Part shown: positions 55,622 through 64,000 of the stretch, one piece after another | Numbering within the stretch: position 1 is the first letter of the stretch | How the letters are laid out: every line of letters begins with the position of its first letter | DNA from: Megaustenia siamemsis | Lineage: Eukaryota; Mollusca; Gastropoda; Stylommatophora; Ariophantidae | NCBI GenBank assembly: GCA_032433765.1 | Contig: JAVIAB010000159.1 | Location: forward strand, 59,930,043-59,994,042 | Direction: 5' to 3' | DNA length: 64,000 nucleotides | Program-made: the position numbers and the translations under genes | Notes under the pieces: model-generated | What the model saw: only the letters and a program-made list of their open reading frames with translations | What the model was told of the DNA's origin: nothing | The model's database searches: none

Positions 55622-55984
55622 TCACGATTTACTGGACAATATATCTGTAAATTTTATGAAAGCTTGTGGAGTACCATATTCTTATGTCGTACTAGGTCTG
55701 TAAAATATTTGTACATATATATGGCTATTACGAATACCAATACAAGATGCTGTAGAAAATACTAACATATTTTTTTTTCATGTTTTGGTAAAAGTAGTTC
55801 TCATAAAAATAGTTCCCAACTCTATTGCAGTGCAATATGTAAAGGTGTGTTGTTAGGCAACATATCACATTATAAGGGATTAAGATGTGCCAGTGTTGTT
55901 ATTTGCCCAAAGTCTGTCACTTATTTTCTGTTTACATCTGGGTTAGTCAGTGCAGGTCTTTCGAGTAGTAAACTTTTCATTCCT

Positions 55985-56762
55985 GAATAATGAAGCTATA
56001 GCTACAACACTATACAGACACTGGAGATTTAACAGTTGATCTTTCAATAGTGAAGCTATAGCTACAACACTATACAGACACTGGAGATTGTAACAGTTGA
56101 TCTTTCAATAGTGAAGCTATAGCTACAACACTATACAGACACTGGAGTTTGTAACAGTTGATCTTTCAATAGTGAAGCTGTAGCTACAACACTATACAGA
56201 CACTGGAGATTGTAACAGTTGATCTTTCAATAGTGAAGCTATAGCTACAACACTATACAGACACTGGAGATTGTAACAGTTGATCTTTCAATAGTGAAGT
56301 TATAGCTACAACACTATACAGACACTGGAGATTGTAACAGTTGATCTTTCAATAGTGAAGCTATAGCTACAACACTATACAGACACTGGAGATTGTAACA
56401 GTTGATCTTTCAATAGTGAAGTTTTAGCTACAACACTATACAGACACTGGAGATTGTAACAGTTGATCTTTCAATAGTGAAGCTATAGCTACAACACTAT
56501 ACAGACACTGGAGATTGTAACAGTTGATCTTTCAATAGTGAAGCTGTAGCTACAACACTATACAGACACTGGAGATTGTAACAGTTGATCTTTCAATAGT
56601 GAAGCTATAGCTACAACACTATACAGACACTGGAGATTGTAACAGTTGATCTTTCAATAGTGAAGTTATAGCTACAACACTATACAGACACTGGAGATTG
56701 TAACAGTTGATCTTTCAATAGTGAAGCCATAGCTACAATACTATACAGACACTGGAGATTTT
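55985..56762. repeat. Minisatellite T27, 61-nt unit, ~13 copies, in the BAG6 3' UTR
   Basis: The unit is gaagctatagctacaacact, atacagacactggagattgt, aacagttgatctttcaatag plus t. Very uniform. Each unit has an agctatagct palindrome. Confidence 0.95.
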
Positions 56763-57305
56763 CCCAGCAAAATGTCCAATTGTACGAAAATTTTGTTTTG
56801 AAGCTGTCATTTTTATGACGCTGTTGTAATATAGGCTTACGGTTGTTAACATTTAAAACCAGTTTTGCCTAATTTATTAACGGACCTTGTTGGGGTCTTT
56901 TAAAAAATGTCTTTCTCTTTGGCTTTCTCCTGAGAGTTGCTTCTCCTGAACTCCTAAAAGAACTTAAAATGGCTGTAGATGCATTTGGTTGTTGCTGTTG
57001 TTTCACACGGAAACGTTAGTTAATTTGTTCTGTTTTTTTGGGGGGGGAGTCTTTTTGGAAAGATTAAAAATACATAACCTTATATAAAACTTTGAAATGA
57101 AAATGTTAGAATCTACCATTTCCTGTGCAAGAAACAGGAAACACCAGCAAACTTTGTGACTTTCATGTTGAAGAGTTCCTAGCAACTGGTGTCATGTAAA
57201 GTTTTGCCAGAATGAGATGAATCAAAAATCTACACATGGAAAATGGCATATATAGCAGCCAAATTATTAAATGAACAAAACTAAACAGATCAAGGAAATG
57301 TATTT

Positions 57306-57778
57306 ATGTGTTCAGTATTATGTTTAGAAACAAGAAAAAGAGTACTTAAATGTTATGTAGAGCCAGTCTTAACATATGGATATGAATCATGGACAATAGG
57401 ACAACAGACAAGAAAATCACTTGAGTCTGTAGAAATGTGGTTTTACTGCAGAATGTTGAGGATACCATGGACAGCTAACAAGAGTAATGAAAATGTTCTG
57501 AAAGAAGTCAAAGCAAAAAGAGAGCTAATTTCCAATATTAGGAAGAAACAATCATCATTTTTTTACCATGTAATGAGAAGAAAACAACTGGAATATATTG
57601 TAACAACTGAAAAATTGAGGGACGAAGAGATAGAGGGAAGCAAAGAGAAAACATACCAGACAGTTTAAGAGAATGGCTTGACAGAAGGTCAACAACAGAA
57701 ATGATAAATAACTGTCGAGATCGAAAGTTGTGGAGAGACATGATCACCTACGCCAGCAGGCCCGGTACTTGATGATAA
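57306..57778 (+). mobile_element. LINE F4 3' half
   Basis: A 120-codon open frame: LETRKRVLKCYVEPVLTYGY, ESWTIGQQTRKSLESVEMWF, RMLRIPWTANKSNENVLKEV, then a frameshift near EKLRDEE and REWLDRRSTTEM-like end with ggtacttgatgataatg tail. It may lie within the BAG6 transcript. Confidence 0.9.
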
Positions 57779-58294
57779 TGATTACGTTTTAGAAGTTTAA
57801 CAAAAATAATACTTAGGCAGAGCAGAATCAGGCTGCAGTGTTTATCAGTTTTTAACATTCCCATTATGAGTCAAGCTTGGCTGATCTTTTTGCTACTCCT
57901 TCCACTTGCCAGTATTTTCTACAGCATTGAAGTAAACAAATACCAGCTCTTGTAAGAAATGGTTTAACATTTCTGAGAATTTACCGATCATTCTTAGAAA
58001 ATGTTTTAATAATAATAATAAAACTAGTGCAATTTGTGTACGTTTTATCATGCATATGGATATTCTAGTGTGGTTTGACTTTGTGTGTCTTATCTTCTTT
58101 ATTTTATTACATGAGTACTTTATAGTAAGTTGGAAGATAGCAAGAATTATGGCAGGTTTGAAGGCAGTGGTAAATTGTCATGAGAACATTTGTAAGAATA
58201 ATGTTGATATAACTTAGGTCATTTTGTATGCAATAAATGAAATTGCCTGGAGAAGATACTTTGTGATTCCATATGAAACAGAATCTCTAAGAAG
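57779..58294. other. Probable distal 3' UTR / intergenic, no further gene
   Basis: AT-rich with candidate poly(A) signals at 58018 and 58232. No coding feature. Confidence 0.4.
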
Positions 58295-58435
58295 TAATTG
58301 TTTGACGCAAGTTATTTACATGTTACAACTCATTAATGTGGACTGCTCTGTCAAGTCAGCTGAAGTTTTATCTCTTTAGGGTATTTGCACCGTGATTCGT
58401 TCGTTGCAGGCTTCGTTCACTAGAGTAATCAGGAA
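58295..58435 (+). repeat. Dispersed repeat R7
   Basis: Second copy of 48645-48785. The following 58550-58660 contains, in reverse, strings found near 48580-48660 (ttcggaattggagtc), so the element may have inverted halves. Confidence 0.6.
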
Positions 58436-58654
58436 TCTGGGCGCTGCCATTGTTGTGTGTGCTACGTCATCATAATGGCTCATTGTATACCCCTAGACCG
58501 ACCATATGATAATCTTACGGTCTGTTGTTTTATGTGCGACGGGGATAATCTGACGACTGTGTTTTATATGTTCGGAATTGGAGTCAAAAACTATGTCCTA
58601 ACATCATCAAGAGCTATACATTTTAAAAATATGACGATCATCATTTTCAGGAGG

Positions 58655-58800
58655 ATGTGAAATTCCAGTCAATATGGTGGATAGGCGGCAGAGTGGAGCT
58701 AGGAGCTACTGAGTTAGGTGCTCTGTGCACACCGTGAGCTGTGTGTTTCATCCGTTTTGATCATGTTTTGATATTCCAATTGTTTACGCTGAATGATGAT
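58655..58800 (-). repeat. Dispersed repeat R9
   Basis: Reverse copy of 40435-40595 (tggataggcggcag; tgctctgtgcacaccgtgag). Confidence 0.55.
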
Positions 58801-58884
58801 ATCGTATGACAGGGAACAGTTGCTGTGTTCACTTTCTGTGCGGTTTTGTCTTTTGGAGTGTGCTGAGACTGCTATGATGGGGAC

Positions 58885-59010
58885 TACAGCTACCTTTCTT
58901 TGTTTGGGAGATGAGACATTAATTTGGATGTTTCCACTGGCACGGGCGGTTGAGCAATTATGGATTTTAATTCGTTTGCAGTGATACTGAGGCCTTCCAT
59001 AACCAAACAA
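58885..59010 (-). repeat. Dispersed repeat R8
   Basis: Reverse copy of 7185-7320; minus-strand peptide reading EGLSITANELKSIIAQPPVP is shared between the two. Function unknown. Confidence 0.6.
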
Positions 59011-59164
59011 CCAAATAACTCTAAGAAGCAGAGAGAGGAAAAGAAGAACTTGAGGCAGAACTTAGAGTTTGATGGAATGATGGGGGGCTTGGTGGTATAA
59101 AAGTAGGATGTCAACCTCTGGACAAGATGGTCATGGTTTTATTCACACTACAGGCCGGCGGGCA

Positions 59165-59775
59165 TGAGATCCGATATCTAGAACTCTGTGAGTAGTGAGA
59201 TCTGATAACTAGCACTCTCTGAGTAATGAGATCCGATATCTAGCACTCTCTGAGTAGTGAGATCCGATATCTAGCACTCTCTGGGTAGTGAGATCCCATA
59301 TCTAGCACTCTCTGGGTAGTGAGATCCCATATCTAGCACTCTCTGAGTCGTGAGATCCGATATCTAGCACTCTCTGAGTCGTGAGATCCGATATCTAGCA
59401 CTCTCTGGGTAGTGAGATCCCATATCTAGCACTCTCTGGGTAGTGAGATCCGATATCTAGCACTCTCTGAGTCGTGAGATCCGATATCTAGCACTCTCTG
59501 AGTCGTGAGATCCGATATCTAGCACTCTCTGGGTAGTGAGATCCATATCTAGCACTCTCTGGGTAGTGAGATCCCATATCTAGCACTCTCTGAGTAGTAA
59601 GATCTGATATCTACCATTTTCTGAGTAATGAAATCTGATATCTAGCACTCTCTGGGTAGTGAGATCCCATATCTAGCACTCTCTGGGTAGTGAGATCCCA
59701 TATCTAGCACTCTCTGAGTAGTAAGATCTGATATCTACCATTTTCTGAGTAATGAAATCTGATATCTAGCACTCT
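59165..59775. repeat. Minisatellite T28, 31-nt unit, ~19 copies
   Basis: The unit is tagtgagatccgatatctag plus cactctctggg. The variants ccgatat/cccatat and gtagt/gtcgt recur in higher-order groups. Confidence 0.95.
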
Positions 59776-59954
59776 AGGGAGGGGGGAAATGACGTCACAT
59801 GTGCACCCTTTGCAGTTAAAATTAAAAAGAGATGGCTATAGGCTGCTGCCCAGGCAAAGAACAAAAACTGTTAAGCTAATCTATCTATGCAGGTGGATGT
59901 GTCGGGCCGTAAGATGCAGATAATCACAACTGTGTGCAGTTTGTGCCCATAACC

Positions 59955-60212
59955 TGTCCGCAATAGCTCAGTGGTTAGTAAACTGGGCTACACAGGACAA
60001 GAGGTCGGGTTCGATCCTGATCGACGGCTTCCAGGTTCACCCAGCCTTAAATGGGTACCAGATTTTTTTTCTGAGAAAGTAAAGCGTCACGGGAGTAATA
60101 GCAACCACATTACCCCAAAAATCATGTCCCGAAATGTCTGTAAAATTATGGTCATTAACACCATATTCCCTATATGCCACTTGGCATGTCGGGGCTCTTT
60201 ACTTTACTTCTT
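59955..60212 (+). mobile_element. SINE S2, full length
   Basis: Head gcaatagctcagtggttagt (A-box-like), gaggtcgggttcgatcctga (B box), body accagattttttttctgaga, taccccaaaaatcatgtccc and end gccacttggcatgtcggggc. Confidence 0.9.
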
Positions 60213-60394
60213 TTTACAACATGTGCACACACACTTAATGGGTGAACACTAAGAAGGAGGAGTGATGGAACAACAAATCCAAATAATTGAAGAATGATTG
60301 CTCTGACTGCCATAAGAGAGGAAAGTATATGCAATTTCTTTTGATGCTTTTATATGATTGTAAGAAAGAGAGAGACAGTTTGTTTTTTTTTCTG

Positions 60395-61270
60395 TTCGCC
60401 AGCCTTTTACTTCTGATGAAGTCTCTAGAGACTAGGAACTGAATTTTGCGTATCTCTAGAGACTAGGAACTGAATTTTGCGTATCTCTAGAGACTAGGAA
60501 CTGAATTTTGTGTATCTCTAGAGAGACTAGGAACTGAATTTTGCGTACTCTAGAGACTAGGAACTGAATTTTGCGTATCTCTAGAGACTAGGAACTGAAT
60601 TTTGTGTATCTCTAGAGAGACTAGGAACTGAATTTTGCGTACTCTAGAGACTAGGAACTGAATTTTGCGTATCTCTAGAGACTAGGAACTGAATTTTGCG
60701 TATCTCTAGAGACTAGGAACTGAATTTTGCGTATCTCTAGAGACTAGGAACTGAATTTTGCGTATCTCTAAAGACTAGGAACTGAATTTTGCGTATCTCT
60801 AGAGACTAGGAACTGAATTTTGCGTATCTCTAGAGACTAGGAACTGAATTTTGCGTATCTCTAGAGACTAGGAACTGAATTTTGCGTATCTCTAGAGACT
60901 AGGAACTGAATTTTGCGTATCACTAGAGACTAGGAACTGAATTTTGCGTATCTCTAGAGACTAGGAACTGAATTTTGCGTATCACTAGAGACTAGGAACT
61001 GAATTTTGCGTGTTAATCTATTTTTCCATGGCAGCCGTGTGCACAGGGGTTCCTCGCCACACAGGCAGATAACTCTGACTTCAGAGGTACTCATATTTTT
61101 TCCATCAATGAGTAATTGACGTTTCATGCCGGGTCTCGCTGCTGAGACCAGTGTTGGTTGCTGCAGAGAGAAATAATAAATTAAAATTCCAACTGGTGTA
61201 GCTGGGATTTGAACCCACAACCTCTCTGTCTCGAAGCCGGCGTTTTGCTTCGAGACCAACCAGTCCCCGA
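60395..61270 (-). mobile_element. SINE S1 with its 3' end expanded (array T29)
   Basis: The minus-strand head and body are at 61012-61270 (head complement gagaccaaccagtcccc at 61252, B-box complement ggatttgaacccacaacctc at 61205). The 3' end is replaced by array T29 and the final gaagtctctagagactagga copy at 60418. Confidence 0.88.
60420..61012. repeat. Minisatellite T29, ~31-nt unit, ~19 copies, expanded S1 3' end
   Basis: The unit is tctctagagactaggaactg plus aattttgcgta, exactly the S1 segment that normally occurs once between the ggattaacacg string and the SINE end. Confidence 0.95.
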
Positions 61271-61554
61271 GAGACAATTTAATTGGTACTTTTGACTTTC
61301 TGAATAGACTTTAGCGAGAAGTGAAAAAGAGGGCCTGAAGTCAAGGTGCACAACCAGGGGTGACTGAGATAAATAGTGTGGCCCAGCATTGGGAAACCCT
61401 GGGCAAGATTAAGAATCACAGACTCAGCAAAATAGCTAGATATTACTCCTCATATGTGTCACAGCATGGCATGTTGGTCAGTGATTGCTTTCCTTTATCA
61501 TAAAGAGAAATAAAAAAAATATGTACTTGACCCCTCTTTTTTTTTTTTAACGTT

Positions 61555-61832
61555 CACCAACTTTCACTCCCAGCGAAGTCCCTAGAGAATCAACCATTCT
61601 TCCCAGGCAGACATGTGTACAAGGGTCCCTCGCCACACAGGCAGATAACTCCGTCTTCGGAGGTACTCATATTTTTTTCCGTCGATGAGTTACTGATGTT
61701 TCAAGCTGGATCTCACTTCTGAGACAAGGAGTGGTTGCCACAGAGAGAAATCACAAATAAAAATCCCAACTGGTGCAGCAGGATTTGAACTCACAACCTC
61801 TCTGTCTTGAAACCAACCACTCTCCCTGCTTG
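61555..61832 (-). mobile_element. SINE S1, near full length
   Basis: Reverse copy: gaagtccctagaga end, caggcagataactccgtctt body, B-box complement ggatttgaactcacaacctc, head complement near gaaaccaaccactctccc. Confidence 0.85.
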
Positions 61833-61959
61833 ACCCATTAAAAAGTTATTGAAATTGGTTTTTGTGGTTTTGCTTCATATGTGAATCACAAAACACAAAC
61901 AATGAAAGATCATCCACAGCAGTAGAGAACGTGGTGAAAAGCTAAAAAAAAAAAAAAAA

Positions 61960-62350
61960 AATACTGTATGGCAAATGGCTAAAATGTTTTCAGCAATTAG
62001 AGTACAGTATGGCAAATGGCTAAAATGTTTTCAGCAATACAGTATGGCGAATAGCTAAAGTGTTTTCAGCAAATAGAGCACAGTATGGCGAATCGCTAAA
62101 ATGTTTTCAGCAATTTGAGTACAGCATGGCAAATGGCTAAAATATTTCAGCAAATAGAGTAAAGTATGGCAAATGGCTAAAATGTTTTCAGCAAATAGAG
62201 TAAAGTATGGCAAATGGCTAAAATGTTTTCAGCAAATAGAGTACAGTATGGCAAATGGCTAAAATGTTTTCAGCAAATAGAGTACAGTATGGCAAATGGC
62301 TAAAATGTTTTCAGCAAATAGAGTACAGTATGGCGAATGGCTAAAATGTG
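61960..62350. repeat. Minisatellite T30, ~41-nt unit, ~9 copies
   Basis: The unit is tggcaaatggctaaaatgtt, ttcagcaaatagagtacagt plus a. Confidence 0.93.
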
Positions 62351-62479
62351 TCTAGTAAGAAAAAGACAGTGTAGGAGAAATCTGATAAATCAAGAATTAA
62401 AGAAATTGTGTAGGAGGACATCAGGAAAATAATGTATGGGTTAGAGAGCAAATGCAAAGTTAGCTCTTAGATGGAACTA

Positions 62480-62560
62480 GCGGAGATAGGGTGGTGTAAA
62501 GTTAACACCTCAGACTCTGGGCAGGACGGTCATGGGTTTGAATTCCACCACAGTCAGAAT
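62480..62560 (+). mobile_element. tRNA-like SINE head fragment
   Basis: gatagggtggtgtaaagtta and ggtcatgggtttgaattcca lie at A-box/B-box spacing; similar strings occur at 59090 and 40195. No body recognised. Confidence 0.45.
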
Positions 62561-62584
62561 GTTTTACTTCAAATCCATGATTCC

Positions 62585-64000
62585 TTTATGGCTTTACTCT
62601 CCCCTGGTCCGTGGTTTCTTCATGACTTTACCCTCCTAAGGTTCATGGTTTTATCATGGCTTTACCCTCTCTTGGTCCATGGTTTCTTCATGGCTTTACC
62701 CTCTCTTGATCCATGGTTTCTTCATGGCTTTACCCTCTCTTGGTCCATGGTTTCTTCATGGCTTTACCCTCTCTTGATCCATGGTTTCTTCATGGCTTTA
62801 CCCTCTCTTGATCCATGGTTTCTTCATGGCTTTACCCTCTCTTGATCCATGGTTTCTTCATGGCTTTACCCTCTCTTGGTCCATGGTTTCTTCATGGCTT
62901 TACCCTCTCTTGATCCATGGTTTCTTCATGGCTTTACCCTCTCTTGATCCATGGTTTCTTCATGGCTTTACCCTCTCTTGATCCATGGTTTCTTCATGGC
63001 TTTACCCTCTCTTGATCCATGCTTTCTTCGTGGCTTTACCCTCTCTTGATCCATGGTTTCTTCATGGCTTTACCCTCTCTTGATCCATGGTTTCTTCATG
63101 GCTTTACCCTCTCTTGATCCATGGTTTCTGCATGGCTTTACCCTCTCTTGATCCATAGTTTCTTCATGGCTTTACCCTCTCTTGATCCATGCTTTCTTCA
63201 TGGCTTTACCCTCCCTTGGTCCATGGTTTCTGCATGGCTTTACCCTCCCTTGGCCCATGGTTTCTGCATGGCTTTACCCTCCCTTGGTCCATGGTTTCTT
63301 CATGGCTTTACCCTCCCTTGGTCCATGGTTTCTGCATGGCTTTACCCTCCCTTGGTCCATGGTTTCTGCATGGCTTTACCCTCCCTTGGTCCATGGTTTC
63401 TGCATGGCTTTACCCTCCCTTGGTCCATGGTTTCTGCATGGCTTTACCCTCCCTTGGCCCATGGTTTCTGCATGGCTTTACCCTCCCTTGGTCCATGGTT
63501 TCTGCATGGCTTTACCCTCCCTTGGTCCGTGGTTTCTGCATGGCTTTACCCTCCCTTGGTCCGTGGTTTCTGCATGGCTTTACCCTCCCTTGGTCCGTGG
63601 TTTCTGCATGGCTTTACCCTCCCTTGGTCCATGGTTTCTGCATGGCTTTACCCTCCCTTGGTCCATGGTTTCTGCATGGCTTTACCCTCCCTTGGTCCAT
63701 GGTTTCTGCATGGCTTTACCCTCCCTTGGTCCATGGTTTCTGCATGGCTTTACCCTCCCTTGGTCCATGGTTTCTGCATGGCTTTACCCTCCCTTGGTCC
63801 ATGGTTTCTGCATGGCTTTACCCTCCCTTGGTCCATGGTTTCTGCATGGCTTTACCCTCCCTTGGTCCATGGTTTCTGCATGGCTTTACCCTCCCTTGGT
63901 CCATGGTTTCTGCATGGCTTTACCCTCCCTTGGTCCATGGTTTCTGCATGGCTTTACCCTCCCTTGGTCCATGGTTTCTGCATGGCTTTACCCTCCCTTG
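62585..64000. repeat. Minisatellite T31, 34-nt unit, ~41 copies, runs off window
   Basis: The unit is catggctttaccctcccttg plus gtccatggtttctg. The left half has ctcttgatcc/ttcttc variants, the right half ctcccttggtcc/ttctgc variants. The right border is outside the window. Confidence 0.96.

Larger units (their letters stand above)
55622..58237 (+). other. Probable BAG6 3' UTR
   Basis: The sequence after the stop has no further coding exon. Candidate poly(A) signals AATAAA lie at 58018-58023 and 58232-58237; the second is followed by T/G-rich bases. The UTR would contain minisatellite T27 and a LINE F4 fragment (57306-57775). The true end is uncertain and an earlier non-canonical signal cannot be excluded. 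Confidence 0.4.

Noticed and set aside
55348..55548. Antisense open frame over BAG6 exon O
   Set aside because: Shadow of the conserved exon; no homology or signals of its own.

Overview
The window is eukaryotic, nuclear and intron-rich. It carries the 3' three-quarters or so of one host gene, BAG6 (BAT3/Scythe), on the + strand from 743 to 55621. The introns are packed with non-LTR retrotransposon debris, tRNA-derived SINEs and minisatellites. The repeat flora (several RTE-like lineages with a GRPR-type C-terminal tail, tRNA-headed SINEs, a Penelope-like remnant) suggests a lophotrochozoan, most likely a gastropod mollusc. That taxonomic guess is inference from repeat style, not a search result.

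BAG6: I assembled 15 exons by hand. Every junction has AG/GT borders and all 14 introns are phase-compatible. The exons total 2,735 nt: 2 nt finishing an upstream codon plus 911 codons including the stop. The C-terminal exons are unmistakable: a DWIPVI...PQPPHSDAYLQGLPAKRRR block (nuclear-localisation/TRC35-docking region in vertebrate BAG6) and a final BAG-like domain ending in DFSSERFPNAKEYF. The N-terminal ubiquitin-like domain and first ~200 residues must lie upstream of base 1.

Layout. 1-743: LINE fragment and dispersed repeat before exon A. 1.1-11.1 kb: exons A and B, LINEs of families F1, F2, F4 and F6, a 1.6-kb minisatellite, and a 495-codon open reverse transcriptase (minus strand, 8619-10150). 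11.1-25.4 kb: exons C to G among 30-62-nt minisatellites, F3/F4/F6 LINEs and a Penelope-like remnant. 25.4-40.2 kb: exons H to J, with a nested F5-in-F4 insertion. 40.2-55.6 kb: exons K to O, with arrays abutting several splice sites. 55.6-58.2 kb: probable 3' UTR containing a 61-nt minisatellite. 58.2-64 kb: intergenic repeats; a 34-nt array runs off the window end.

Labels F1-F8 (LINE families), S1-S4 (SINEs), R1-R9 (other dispersed repeats) and T1-T31 (tandem arrays) are mine, assigned by comparing copies within the window. By hand-sum about 30% of the window is tandem repeat.

The main biological observation is that several minisatellites are expansions of pieces of LINEs or SINEs, most strikingly the 3' end of family F6, which is expanded or flanked by an array at four of five loci. 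Others sit directly on BAG6 splice junctions, including one array that replicates the acceptor of exon M.
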